A stretch of 64,000 nucleotides of DNA from Pontibacter flavimaris (GCF_001907195.1 NZ_LVWA01000003.1:62001-126000), one strand, 5' to 3'. Shown: positions 18,345 through 27,532, counted from the stretch's first letter. Made by a program: numbers and translations. The notes: a model not told the origin generated them from the sequence alone.

Positions 18345-20750
18345 TTACTCGCTTTTAAGAGAAACCACCGGGTTGGCCAGTGCCGCCTGCACAGCCTTAG
18401 TGCCCATGGTCAGCAGCGCGATCAGGAGCGTGGCAATCCCGGCCAGCACGAAGGGCCAGTAGCCAATGCTGATGCGGTAGGTAAAGTCCTCTAGCCATAG
18501 GCTGATGATGTAATAGGCAATCGGCGCAGCAAGTATAAAGGCGATAAGTACCAGTTTCACGAACTCCTTCGAAAACAGCGAGGCAATGCTAAACACGGAG
18601 GCACCCATCACCTTGCGGATGCCTACCTCTTTGGTGCGCTGCGCCGCCATAAAGGCCACCAACCCATAGAGCCCAATGCACCCAATAAGTATGGCAATGA
18701 AGGAAAAGATCTTGAACAGCTTGCTCTGGCGCGCCTCCTCCTGGTAAAAGTTGGCGATGGTCTCATCCAGAAACTCATAGCTGAATACATCATCCGGGTA
18801 GGCCATGTTCCATACTTTCTCCAGGTGAGCAAGCGCCTCCTGCTTCCGGCTCATGTCAATCCGGGCATTCAGGTACAGGTAGTCCGCTTTGGAGGTAAAA
18901 AGTATGATCGGGTCGATGGGGCGGTGCAGGGAGGTTTGGTGAAAGTCTTCCACCACGCCGACTATGGATGCCTTATACTCCCGCCCAATCCGGATGGTCT
19001 TGCCGATAGCCTCAGCGGGGCTTTCGATGCCGAGCTTGCGGCGCATCGTCTCGTTTATCATCACGGACGCGGAATCAGTGTTAGCATAGCCCCGGCCGGC
19101 CGCCAGCTTCATGTCAAACAGGCTGAGGTAATCCGCATCAGCAAACTTAAGGTTCGCCTCAAACGGGGCGTCCTCGCTGGAGTTGTTATAGGAGAAGTTG
19201 GATCCCCAGGTAAAGTTGGAGGAGGGTGGCGCGCCTGCGAAACTCACTTGGCGCACCGCAGAATTGTTGAGCAGTTCATCGCGCAGGGGCTGTATTTTCT
19301 CCCCGGCCTGGTTTGGCAGTAGAATGGTGACCACGGCGTCTTTGTTAAACCCCAGCGATTTGGTCCTAAAGAAGTTCATCTGCTCGTTTACCAGGATGGT
19401 GCAGATAATGAGCACCTGGCAAATGGTGAACTGCAGCACCACCAGGGCCTGCCGGATGGGCAAGCCGGCCACTTGCTGCGTGTTAATGCGGCTTTTCAGG
19501 GCGGCAATCGGCTGGAAGTTCGCCAAGATCATGGCCGGGTAAATACCGGCAAACAGCGTGACCAGCACCACCTCCGCCGCCAGGAAAAACAGGATCACCG
19601 GGTCTTCAAACAGGCTGAAGCTTATTTCCAGTTCCAGCAGGCTGTTGAGGTAAGGCAGGGCCAGCTCCGTAAGTATAACCGAGCAGAAGGTAGCCAACAG
19701 CGTAATCAGGAACGTCTCGCCGATGAACTGCAGCACCAGCTGGCTCTTGCTGCTGCCCAGCACCTTGCGTACGCCCACCTCCTTGGCGCGCTTCACGGCC
19801 TGCGCGGTAGCCAGGTTCACGAAGTTGATGCAGGCCACCAGCACCATGAAAATGCCCACCAGCGCCATCGACCAGATGACCTCTTTGGCGATGGTGCGTT
19901 GCCCGAAGTTGCCCAGCAAGGAATTAAAGTGCAGGTCGTTGAGGGGTTGCAGCACAAAGCTTTCTTCCTCTCTTCCCTTCTTCTCCCGGTGGCGCTGCAC
20001 AAAAGCTGCTATTTCTGCCTGCTTGGCCTCTGCCGATATCCCCTCCGGCAGCACAGCATAAAGCTGAAAGTTGCTGGTCAGCATGTTATAGTTGTCCGTC
20101 TCAAACTTCGTATAGTTTTGGAAGGTGGGGTAGGAGATCAGCATGGAGAACGGGAAGTCTGAGTTGGAGGGCGGGTCCGGCATCACGGCGCTTACCTTCA
20201 GCGTCACGATGTTGTTAAATCTGATCAACTTGCCCACGGCGTTGCCTTCGGGAAAATACTTGTCGGCTACGCGCTGCGTCAGCACCACGTTGTTCGGTTC
20301 TGCCAGCGCCGGGCGCGGGTCAATCGGGCCTGTCTCAAAATCGAACACATCAAAGTACTCCGGCTCCACAAAGGCAATGGGCTTCTCCTCCCGGAAGCGC
20401 CGTTGCACCCCCTTGTCCTGGCCTAAAACATTGATCTGAGCTGTCTCCTCGCTGTAAACGATCGTCGTTTTCTCCATACCCAGGTTGTCGTTGCTGCGGA
20501 GCAGTTTGGGTATCGGGAATCGGATGCCGGTGTGCTGCTGCTCGCCCTCGGCGGTTTTGTAATAGGTGGTTAGCCGGTAAATGCGGTCGGCCTTGCTGTG
20601 AAAGGTGTTGTAGCTCAACTCATACTTTATCACCAGGAAAAGCAGGATGCTGCAGGTAATGCCCAGCGTGAGGCCCGCGATGTTGAGCAGGCTGTAGCTC
20701 TTGTTGCGGAGCAGCGCGCGGAAGGCGGTAAGGAAGTACAGTTTAAACAT
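18345..20750 (-). CDS. MacB/FtsX-type ABC transporter permease
   Basis: An 801-residue membrane protein with the duplicated permease layout common in Bacteroidota. It begins MFKLYFLTAFRALLRNKSYS with a first helix at about 20-42. A MacB-like periplasmic domain, an FtsX four-helix core (around 330-480, with AKEVGVRKVLGSS), a second periplasmic domain and a final FtsX half (TKEVGIRKVMGAS) follow. No ATPase gene is adjacent. ATG 20750 is chosen because conserved sequence starts there. It is divergent from an NtrC-type regulator with paired operators between, a common arrangement for this permease class. The substrate is unknown; peptide or antimicrobial export and envelope stress are candidates. 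Confidence 0.88.
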   Translation of the reverse strand: MFKLYFLTAFRALLRNKSYSLLNIAGLTLGITCSILLFLVIKYELSYNTFHSKADRIYRLTTYYKTAEGEQQHTGIRFPIPKLLRSNDNLGMEKTTIVYSEETAQINVLGQDKGVQRRFREEKPIAFVEPEYFDVFDFETGPIDPRPALAEPNNVVLTQRVADKYFPEGNAVGKLIRFNNIVTLKVSAVMPDPPSNSDFPFSMLISYPTFQNYTKFETDNYNMLTSNFQLYAVLPEGISAEAKQAEIAAFVQRHREKKGREEESFVLQPLNDLHFNSLLGNFGQRTIAKEVIWSMALVGIFMVLVACINFVNLATAQAVKRAKEVGVRKVLGSSKSQLVLQFIGETFLITLLATFCSVILTELALPYLNSLLELEISFSLFEDPVILFFLAAEVVLVTLFAGIYPAMILANFQPIAALKSRINTQQVAGLPIRQALVVLQFTICQVLIICTILVNEQMNFFRTKSLGFNKDAVVTILLPNQAGEKIQPLRDELLNNSAVRQVSFAGAPPSSNFTWGSNFSYNNSSEDAPFEANLKFADADYLSLFDMKLAAGRGYANTDSASVMINETMRRKLGIESPAEAIGKTIRIGREYKASIVGVVEDFHQTSLHRPIDPIILFTSKADYLYLNARIDMSRKQEALAHLEKVWNMAYPDDVFSYEFLDETIANFYQEEARQSKLFKIFSFIAILIGCIGLYGLVAFMAAQRTKEVGIRKVMGASVFSIASLFSKEFVKLVLIAFILAAPIAYYIISLWLEDFTYRISIGYWPFVLAGIATLLIALLTMGTKAVQAALANPVVSLKSE

Positions 20751-20823
20751 AGTTTTACAAGTATAAAGGTAGCCAGGTATGCTATTGACCCGGCCCAAAG
20801 TATGGCAGGCCCCTGTTGCTATA

Positions 20824-20839
20824 GCCAAGCGCTGTGCCA
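20824..20839 (-). promoter_or_regulatory. candidate sigma-54 promoter for the permease gene
   Basis: On the minus strand TGGCACAGCGCTTGGC resembles TGGCACG-N4-TTGCA with correct spacing and a mismatch in the -12 GC. It lies about 75 bases upstream of the permease ATG, with the operators roughly 50-90 bases further upstream, as expected for enhancer sites. A weaker candidate on the plus strand (TGGCACAGTATTTTTA, 20981) faces the regulator gene. Confidence 0.4.
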
Positions 20840-20891
20840 AAGCTAAAAAACCGCCTGGGTGGAAGTACAGGCAAGTATAGCTTATCAACTA

Positions 20892-20928
20892 TGTCCGGTG
20901 CCGGACACTTTCTGTCCAACAGCGGACA
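20892..20928. promoter_or_regulatory. paired TGTCC-N6-GGACA operators
   Basis: TGTCCGGTGCCGGACA (20892-20907) is an almost perfect palindrome, and TGTCCAACAGCGGACA (20913-20928) shares its arms. Their centres are 21 bp apart, two helical turns, on the same DNA face. They lie between the divergent permease and NtrC-type regulator genes and are probably that regulator's enhancer sites. Confidence 0.7.
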
Positions 20929-21053
20929 GCCAGCAGTATACTTTTCACCTTATTTCCATTAAATTAGATGAATGTAAGGCTGGCACAGTATTTTTATACT
21001 TGGGTAAGTATAGCTTTCAGACATTCACCCACTCACGCATTCAGAATTATACT

Positions 21054-22439
21054 ATGGAAGAACAAAACCTGGGCCGCATCCTGGTGATAGATGATAACGA
21101 GGACGTGCTGTTCTCCGCCAAAATGCTCCTGAAGCGCCACGCCCGGGAGGTGGTGATGGAGAAGAACCCCAAGAAGATCCCGTTCCTGCTCTCCAACGAG
21201 GAGTTCGACCTGATCCTGCTGGACATGAACTTCAGCCAGGACATTACCAGCGGACAAGAGGGGTTTTATTGGCTCAAAGAGATCCTCAAGTATGACCCCT
21301 CGGCCGTGGTGGTGATGATAACCGCCTACGGTGATGTGGAGATGGCGGTGCGGGCGCTAAAGGAGGGAGCCACCGACTTTGTGCTGAAACCCTGGCAGAA
21401 CGAGAAGCTGATCGCCACCTTGTCGTCTGCGGCCAGGCTGCGCCACTCCTATAAGGAAGTGAGCCAGCTGAAAGCAGTCAACCGCGCCCTCAGCTCACAG
21501 CTCAGCACCGGAAAAGACATCATCCAGGGCGAGAGTAAGGCCATGCGCCAGCTATTCTCCATCATTGATAAAGTGGCGAAAACGGATGCCGATATATTGT
21601 TGCTGGGCGAGAACGGAACCGGCAAGGAAGTCATTGCCCGCACCCTGCACGAGCGTTCCTCCCGCGCCGACAAGATCTTTGTGACGGTGGACATGGGCGC
21701 TGTCACCGAATCGCTGTTCGAGAGTGAGTTGTTCGGCCATAAAAAGGGGGCGTTTACCGATGCCAAGGAAGATAGAATAGGCAGGATCGAGGCGGCTAGC
21801 GGCGGTACCCTGTTTCTGGATGAGATCGGCAACCTGTCGCCGGCCATGCAGGCCAAACTGCTCACGGTGCTGCAACGGCGCGAGATCATCCGGGTGGGCA
21901 CGAACAAACCCATACCTGTAGACGTGCGGCTGATCTGCGCCACTAACATGCCGCTGAAGGAGATGGTGCAGCGCGGGGAGTTTCGTCAGGACCTGCTTTA
22001 CCGCATCAACACCGTGGAGCTGCACCTGCCGCCCCTGCGCGAGCGCCTGGAGGACGTGACGCTTTTTGCCTCGCATTTCCTGCAGGAATACGCCCAGAAG
22101 TATAAACAGCCCGTTAAGCGGTTGGGCGAGACGGCGCTGGCCCGCTTGCGCCGCTACAGCTGGCCGGGTAACGTGCGCGAGCTGCAGCATGCGCTGGAGC
22201 GGGCCTCCATTATGAGCGACAACCGCGAGCTGCAGGCCGAGGATTTCTTCTTTCTGTCCGAGGAACAGTCTCCTGCCGCGCCGGCCGTTACCGCCCAAAC
22301 CCTGGACCTGGACGACCTGGAGCGGGAGGCGGTGCAGCGGGCCCTGCAGAAGCACGAGGGCAACATCTCCAAGGCCGCCAAGGAACTGGGCCTTAGCCGT
22401 GGCGCGCTGTACCGAAGACTGGAAAAGTATGAGCTATAG
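21054..22439 (+). CDS. NtrC-family sigma-54-dependent response regulator
   Basis: Transcription activator of 461 residues: receiver (about 8-125, acidic D13/D14, phospho-acceptor D57 in LLLDMNF), AAA+ domain (about 160-385) with Walker A GENGTGKE and Walker B GGTLFLDEIG, and a Fis-type HTH at the C-terminus (KAAKELGLSRGALYRRL). The sigma-54 contact loop reads GAFTDA in place of GAFTGA; as I recall this substitution is common in Bacteroidota members and is not by itself a sign of inactivity. ATG 21054 starts just before the receiver. The downstream kinase overlaps by 11 bases. It probably activates the divergent permease through the TGTCC operators. Confidence 0.92.
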   Translation: MEEQNLGRILVIDDNEDVLFSAKMLLKRHAREVVMEKNPKKIPFLLSNEEFDLILLDMNFSQDITSGQEGFYWLKEILKYDPSAVVVMITAYGDVEMAVRALKEGATDFVLKPWQNEKLIATLSSAARLRHSYKEVSQLKAVNRALSSQLSTGKDIIQGESKAMRQLFSIIDKVAKTDADILLLGENGTGKEVIARTLHERSSRADKIFVTVDMGAVTESLFESELFGHKKGAFTDAKEDRIGRIEAASGGTLFLDEIGNLSPAMQAKLLTVLQRREIIRVGTNKPIPVDVRLICATNMPLKEMVQRGEFRQDLLYRINTVELHLPPLRERLEDVTLFASHFLQEYAQKYKQPVKRLGETALARLRRYSWPGNVRELQHALERASIMSDNRELQAEDFFFLSEEQSPAAPAVTAQTLDLDDLEREAVQRALQKHEGNISKAAKELGLSRGALYRRLEKYEL

Positions 22440-23784
22440 GCACTACAAACTGCAGCTCCTGCTGCGCGTGCTGCTGCTGGCGGCGTCTGTCTTTGTCTTT
22501 GCCCGGATCGAGTTCAGGCAGGAGTATAGCGGCACGCTGCTGGGGCTGGGGCTTTTTATACTTTTGCAGGTAGGGCTGCTGATGCACTACATGGAGCGTT
22601 CCAACCGGCTTATCCTCCGCTTTCTCAACTCTATTAAGTATGACGACTTTACTGAGCAGTTTCATGTGGGCCCTGAGGGGAAAACGCAGCAGGAGCTGGC
22701 ACAAAGGCTAAATGATGTAATGGCCAAGTTCCGGGAAGTGCGGGCGGAGAAGGAGGCACACCTGCAGTACTTCGAGATGATCGTGCAGCACATTGGCATA
22801 GGCATCATTACCTATAAACCCGACGGAAGTATACTTTTGCTTAACAACGCGGCTAAAAAGCTACTGCAGGTGGGGCAGCTGCGGCGGGTGCAGGAACTGG
22901 AGCAGGTAAGTCCGAAGCTGGCGCTGGGGCTGCAGCAACTGGAGAGTGGTGATAAAGTACTGGTGCCGGTGCGGCAGGAGGGGGAGCAGGCTCACCTGTC
23001 GGTGCACGTTATGGAGCTGTCGCTGCTGGGGGACAGGGTGCGGCTGGCCTCGCTGCAGAACATCCAGCGCGAGCTGGAGGAGAAGGAGATGGAGGCCTGG
23101 GGTAAGTTGATCCGGGTGCTGACGCATGAGATCATGAACTCGGTGACGCCCATCTCGTCGCTCTCAGCCAGCGCCTGCGAAGAGATCCATGCCTACACCG
23201 ATACGGAGGCCGAGGAGATAACCCTGCTGCGCGAGGAACTCCAGGATATTGGCCAGTGCCTGCAGACCATCAGCCGTCGCTCCGAAGGCCTCATCCGCTT
23301 TGTGAACGAGTTCCGTAATTTGACCACCATCTCAGTGCCGCAGATCTCCCGTTTTGATGTGGGGGAGCTGTTGCAGGAGATAAGGCTGTTGCTGCGCGAG
23401 CAGCTCTTACGGCAGCAGGTGCGGTTGCTGGTCGAGGCCCCGCGCGAGAACATGCTCCTCTCCGCCGACAGAAGTATGGTGGAGCAGGTGCTGATCAACC
23501 TGGTGAAAAACGCCACAGAGGCCGCGCACGAGCAGCCGGATGGCCAGATAAAGGTACGCGCCTCCCTGGATGAACGCAGCCGCATCACGATCTCGGTTTC
23601 GGATAACGGGCCGGGGATGACGGAAGAAGCCATGGCCAAGATCTTCATCCCGTTTTACAGCACCAAGAAAACCGGCTCGGGCATTGGCCTCAGCCTTTCG
23701 CGCCAGATGATGCGCCTGCACAAAGGCACGATCTCCGTGCAGTCTGAGCTGGGGCAGGGTACTACTTTCGTGCTGCGCTTTTAA
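22429..23784 (+). CDS. membrane sensor histidine kinase, partner of the NtrC-type regulator
   Basis: A 451-residue kinase. Two membrane helices at about 8-24 and 31-50 enclose a very short loop, so it probably senses within the membrane or through its partner permease. A PAS-like region (about 95-215) is followed by the dimerisation helix with the phospho-accepting His in LTHEIMNSVTPI. The ATPase has N box NLVKNATEA, DNGPGM and GSGIGLSLSRQ. The start overlaps the regulator's end by 11 bases, so they form a coupled pair. This is the short-loop, NtrB-like design typical of Bacteroidota permease-linked systems. Confidence 0.9.
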   Translation: MSYRHYKLQLLLRVLLLAASVFVFARIEFRQEYSGTLLGLGLFILLQVGLLMHYMERSNRLILRFLNSIKYDDFTEQFHVGPEGKTQQELAQRLNDVMAKFREVRAEKEAHLQYFEMIVQHIGIGIITYKPDGSILLLNNAAKKLLQVGQLRRVQELEQVSPKLALGLQQLESGDKVLVPVRQEGEQAHLSVHVMELSLLGDRVRLASLQNIQRELEEKEMEAWGKLIRVLTHEIMNSVTPISSLSASACEEIHAYTDTEAEEITLLREELQDIGQCLQTISRRSEGLIRFVNEFRNLTTISVPQISRFDVGELLQEIRLLLREQLLRQQVRLLVEAPRENMLLSADRSMVEQVLINLVKNATEAAHEQPDGQIKVRASLDERSRITISVSDNGPGMTEEAMAKIFIPFYSTKKTGSGIGLSLSRQMMRLHKGTISVQSELGQGTTFVLRF

Positions 23785-23933
23785 ATTTCTTCAGCCAGCG
23801 CACACCTTACTTAGAAGGATCAGGTTATACTTAAGAGATGGCGTAATGCTAGTGTGCGAGTTATACTTTATACTTCCTTAAACCTTTCTGCAGCCCTACC
23901 TTATACTATACTATCATCTCTAAAGTATAACCT

Positions 23934-24383
23934 ATGAGCGTAACGGAAAAAGAGGGCTTCGTAACCGTGTACACCGACAGCAGCGCCCCCCTGGTGGCCC
24001 ACATCAGCGTCGGTATAGATACCATGACCATCGATGAGTCGGGCGTGGCCGCAGGTATAAAGGAGGGCGCGGACCCCTATGATTACATTCTGGCCGCCCT
24101 CGGGTCCTGCACCGTTATTACGCTGCACATGTACGCGCAGCGGAAAGGCTGGCCGCTGGAGCGGGCCGAGGTGCGGCTGCGGCACGAGCGCGTTCACGCC
24201 GTGGACTGCACCCAATGCGATGAGAAGGAGGCCAAACTCAATCATGTTACGAAGCATCTCCGGCTCACCGGCAACCTTACCGGGGAGCAACGCGATCGCC
24301 TGAAGGTAATCTCCACCAAGTGCCCCGTACAGAAAACGTTGGTAGCCGGGTTATCCGTGGAAACGCACCTGATGGAAGCGTAG
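23934..24383 (+). CDS. OsmC family peroxiredoxin-like protein
   Basis: A 149-residue OsmC/Ohr-fold protein. The two redox cysteines are in GSCTVITL and TKCPVQKTL; an additional CTQC pair sits near residues 85-88. The family reduces organic and fatty-acid hydroperoxides. It is closer to general OsmC/YhfA-like proteins than to Ohr, judging from the region around the second Cys. A single gene with AAGTAT/ATACTT motifs both upstream and downstream. Confidence 0.88.
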   Translation: MSVTEKEGFVTVYTDSSAPLVAHISVGIDTMTIDESGVAAGIKEGADPYDYILAALGSCTVITLHMYAQRKGWPLERAEVRLRHERVHAVDCTQCDEKEAKLNHVTKHLRLTGNLTGEQRDRLKVISTKCPVQKTLVAGLSVETHLMEA

Positions 24384-24505
24384 AGGCTGGTGAAGTATAA
24401 ATCTGCCATACCGCTGCCTGTTTTGGCCCAGGTTTATACTTTTTAGCTATATTCGTTCTGATAACCACGCGGCTGTGCTGCAGAGTATGGCCTTACCAGA
24501 CGAAA

Positions 24506-25819
24506 ATGCTGAAAAGATCAACTTATACGTACCTGCTTGCCGGAGCGCTGGCAGTGGGCACCGTGGCCTGCGTGCCGATAGAGCAGCAGGTGCAGAGCAG
24601 CAACGCCACGCAATCGCAGCTGCGCTACGAGGATTTTGTGTACGATGAAAGTATACAATCGGTGCAGGCGTATGTGGCCACCGGCTTTGAGGAGGAGGTG
24701 CTGGAGCCGCCTGTAGTGCCGATAAATCAAACCAAGCCTATCATACTGGAGTTTGACCGCCTGAACGCTGCGCCTAACCGCCTGCAGGCCAAGCTCATCC
24801 ATTGCGACGCCAACTGGAAACCCTCCACCCTCAGCGATTCGCAGTTCCTCAACGATTTTAACGAGTTCTTTATCACCGACGCGCAGAACTCGGTGAGCAC
24901 CCGCGTGAACTATGTGCATTATACCTTCAGGGTGCCGCGCGTGAAGCTGAGCGGCAACTACCTGCTGGTGGTGCAGGAAGAGGGGGGAAAGCTGTTGCTT
25001 ACGCAGCGTTTCATGGTGTACCAGGAGTTGGTTACGGTGGCGTCCAAACTGGGGGCTTCGCTTGGTCCGCAGGGCCGGGAGACACGCCAGCCGGTGGAAT
25101 TTAATGTGTTCTATGCGGATTATGAACTGGTGAATCCTGCTGCCGAGGTGAAGGCCGTGATGCGGCAGAACTTCCGCTGGGATAATGCCAAACGCCTTGC
25201 CCGCCCTACCTACATACATGATGCGCAGCGGAGGCTGGAGTACGTTTTCTTTGAGCCAAGCCAGCTATTTAAAGGCCTGAGTGAGTTCCGCGCCTTTGAT
25301 ACGCGCAGCCTGGACTATAAAGGCGTTGGCGTGGATGAAATTGACCTGCAGCAGAACCCGGCGCTCGTTTTCCTGCAAACCGACAAAAGCCGCAGCGGTC
25401 TAGCCTACAGCCAGGACCCGGACATCAACGGGAAGCGCATTTTCGGCAACCGCCAGTACGGCAACGGCGATGTGAACGGGGATTATACCTGGGTTGACTT
25501 TGAGCTGCAGGTATCAGACAAGGTGCCCGGCGAAGTATACCTGCAAGGCGACCTGACCAACTGGCGCCAGACAGAGGAAGCCAAGCTTACCTTCGATGCC
25601 GAGCGGCAGGCGTATACCGGCCGCATGCTGCTCAAACAGGGCTACTACAACTACTATTATACTTTAAAATCCGGTACTGCCGCCCCGGACGACAGCTACT
25701 TTGAGGGCAGCCACTTCGAGACCGGCAACGACTACGACATCCTGATCTACTACCGCCCGCCCGGCTCCCGCGCCGACCTGCTGATCGGGTATGACCGGTT
25801 ATACTTTAACAGGAAGTAG
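24506..25819 (+). CDS. type IX secretion system plug-family protein (DUF5103)
   Basis: A 437-residue secreted protein with a signal peptide and possible lipid-attachment Cys22. The body carries blocks I recognise from DUF5103: HCDANWKPS, NYVHYTFRVP, KLSGNYLL, SEFRAFD and LLKQGYYNY. Family knowledge: DUF5103 is now described as the T9SS plug, which closes the SprA translocon in Flavobacterium. The C-terminal third looks like a carbohydrate-binding-module-like beta-sandwich (VYLQGDLTNW). No other T9SS gene is nearby. Assignment is by eye and recall. Confidence 0.8.
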   Translation: MLKRSTYTYLLAGALAVGTVACVPIEQQVQSSNATQSQLRYEDFVYDESIQSVQAYVATGFEEEVLEPPVVPINQTKPIILEFDRLNAAPNRLQAKLIHCDANWKPSTLSDSQFLNDFNEFFITDAQNSVSTRVNYVHYTFRVPRVKLSGNYLLVVQEEGGKLLLTQRFMVYQELVTVASKLGASLGPQGRETRQPVEFNVFYADYELVNPAAEVKAVMRQNFRWDNAKRLARPTYIHDAQRRLEYVFFEPSQLFKGLSEFRAFDTRSLDYKGVGVDEIDLQQNPALVFLQTDKSRSGLAYSQDPDINGKRIFGNRQYGNGDVNGDYTWVDFELQVSDKVPGEVYLQGDLTNWRQTEEAKLTFDAERQAYTGRMLLKQGYYNYYYTLKSGTAAPDDSYFEGSHFETGNDYDILIYYRPPGSRADLLIGYDRLYFNRK

Positions 25820-25877
25820 TTGATGCTCTAGTGCAGATAAGCGTATGTTTTCGTTTAGCCAGTAGTTGGCACCAATT

Positions 25878-26417
25878 ATGAATAATAGCAGCATGATTAA
25901 GAAAGTACATCTTGGCTTATTAGCAATCATTCTTCTCAATCTGTTACTTTATAGTGTGTTCGACCTTGGCATTAATAATGCAATAATGTTCCTTGTCAGG
26001 GTGCTTATGTATGCATCAGGAGTACTATTGTTCTTCATCACAATCAAAAATAGAAGCGCTATAACTTTCTATTCGTCTTTGTATATACTTTCGCCACTTG
26101 TTGTGTTTTTCTCATGGTTAGCTGACGGTATCTTAGGTGCTTTAGTAGGCTCTATGTTCTTCGCTTTCTTGGCTCCACCTAACAACGTCGTGCAGAATGA
26201 TAAATACCAACTCAGAAGCCAGTTCACAGGATTTTTGGGTGGTTGTTGCTCGTACAGCCTGTATGAAACTAAACTTTCTCTATTTGAAAAGAAGATAGGC
26301 GAGTTTAGGGCGGAGCGCACTTCAAACGAAATAGCGGATTTAGAAATTTACGGCGGACGAGCAGTAGTGTACTATAAAGAAGAACCAACTGACTCTACCT
26401 TGATTCAGATAAAATAA
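25878..26417 (+). CDS. hypothetical membrane protein, AT-rich orphan
   Basis: 179 residues with four probable membrane helices (about 7-25, 31-52, 60-80 and 83-103), then a soluble C-terminal tail (about 105-179) of beta and charged character ending IYGGRAVVYYKEEP. I recognise no family. ATG 25878 is preferred over TTG 25866. Its base composition is visibly more AT-rich than the flanking genes, and the 26-bp hairpin repeat follows 23 bases after the stop. Both suggest acquired DNA. Confidence 0.7.
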   Translation: MNNSSMIKKVHLGLLAIILLNLLLYSVFDLGINNAIMFLVRVLMYASGVLLFFITIKNRSAITFYSSLYILSPLVVFFSWLADGILGALVGSMFFAFLAPPNNVVQNDKYQLRSQFTGFLGGCCSYSLYETKLSLFEKKIGEFRAERTSNEIADLEIYGGRAVVYYKEEPTDSTLIQIK

Positions 26418-26440
26418 AAGATGACCTCTGCCAACAAGAC

Positions 26441-26466
26441 CTATAGTGCATAAACGCACCATAGCC
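26441..26466. repeat. 26-bp imperfect hairpin, copy 1
   Basis: Identical over 26 bp to 62326-62351. The core CTATAGTGC...GCACCATAG folds into a stem with one A/C mismatch and an ATAAAC loop. Both copies lie 18-23 bases after the stop codon of an AT-rich orphan gene and upstream of another same-strand gene. Confidence 0.85.
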
Positions 26467-26515
26467 AAACATATTTGGTGTTGATTGTAATAAACGATCC
26501 ACGAGTATTTAACAG

Positions 26516-27388
26516 ATGATCAGAATCTTTTTACTTCTAATTCTAATCTTTTCAACGACGCTAACCTTTGGTCAGGTAAGCAGGCAGGAAAAGAAAGATG
26601 GTAGCAAGCCTTTTATACTTGGACTGATTGATGAAATCCACTCAAAGGAACTCGCCGAAAAAAGAATTTTAAATATTTACCTTCCAGAAGGATACAGCCA
26701 GAAGGATACGGTACGATATCCTGTTATTTATTTGCTGGATGGTTCGGCAGACGAGGATTTTATTCATGTAGTTGGCCTCGTGCAATTCAACAGTTTTGAA
26801 TGGATAAACCAGGTTCCCAAGTCTATTGTTGTGGGCATCGCTACTGTCGACAGGAGAAGAGACTTCACATTCCCGACTAGCATAGAAGAAGATCGAAAGA
26901 GATATCCCACTACAGGTCATTCCGATAAATTTATCGCGTTTTTAGAAACTGAACTGCAGCCATATATAGAGAAGAAGTATAAAACGAACGGTTCTAAAAC
27001 GATTATCGGGCAATCATTGGGCGGACTTTTAATAACAGAGATCTTATTTAAGAAACCAACTTTATTCAATAAGTACGTGATCATCAGCCCGAGCCTGTGG
27101 TGGGACAATGGTTCTTTGCTTGATCAAAAGTTCAAGATTCCGGAAGGCGGCTTTACCCAACAGACCGATGTTTATATTGGTGTCGGTAAGGAAGGGCTTA
27201 CACCAACTGCTATTCCCAGGGTAATGGAAGTAGATGCAAATTTACTGGCAGAGAAACTAAAAGAGACAAAGAGCAAAAGCATAAACGTGTACTTTGACTA
27301 TCTGCCTCAGGAAGACCATGCCACCATCATGCATCAAGCTGTTTCTAATTCGTTTAAGTTACTATACCCGAAGGGGCACAAAGAATAA
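26516..27388 (+). CDS. secreted alpha/beta-hydrolase, esterase D/Fes-like
   Basis: A 290-residue protein with a signal peptide (about 1-19). The fold is that of putative esterases related to enterochelin esterase and esterase D: YPVIYLLDG strand, nucleophile elbow GQSLGG, and a C-terminal His in EDHATIMHQA. Acyl- or siderophore-ester hydrolysis is possible; the substrate is unknown. More AT-rich than the core genes around it and preceded by the 26-bp hairpin repeat, so it may have arrived with the previous gene. Confidence 0.85.
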   Translation: MIRIFLLLILIFSTTLTFGQVSRQEKKDGSKPFILGLIDEIHSKELAEKRILNIYLPEGYSQKDTVRYPVIYLLDGSADEDFIHVVGLVQFNSFEWINQVPKSIVVGIATVDRRRDFTFPTSIEEDRKRYPTTGHSDKFIAFLETELQPYIEKKYKTNGSKTIIGQSLGGLLITEILFKKPTLFNKYVIISPSLWWDNGSLLDQKFKIPEGGFTQQTDVYIGVGKEGLTPTAIPRVMEVDANLLAEKLKETKSKSINVYFDYLPQEDHATIMHQAVSNSFKLLYPKGHKE

Positions 27389-27532
27389 AATGTAAGAGCG
27401 GCCAGTAGATCAGTACAACAAACCGCTAATACGGCACAGGCCTGCCTCGTCCATATCCTGTGCCAGCACCGTTGAAATGGCTATTCCGGTACAGAAGAAT
27501 TCATTACTACATCAATTGAGCACTTAAGTTAC

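Larger units (their letters stand above)
20751..21053. other. divergent intergenic region, permease / regulator
   Basis: A 303-bp gap holding the paired operators, candidate sigma-54 promoters, and six AAGTAT/ATACTT hexamers. No small gene is evident. Confidence 0.7.

Noticed and set aside
20981..20996. Second sigma-54 promoter facing the NtrC-type gene
   Set aside because: TGGCAC is present but the -12 element (TTTTA) lacks the required GC, so it is not listed as a feature.
27433..27464. GGCACAGG/CCTGTGCC hairpin between the esterase and DHFR-like genes
   Set aside because: The 8-bp stem has a 16-base loop and no T tract, so a terminator call is not justified.
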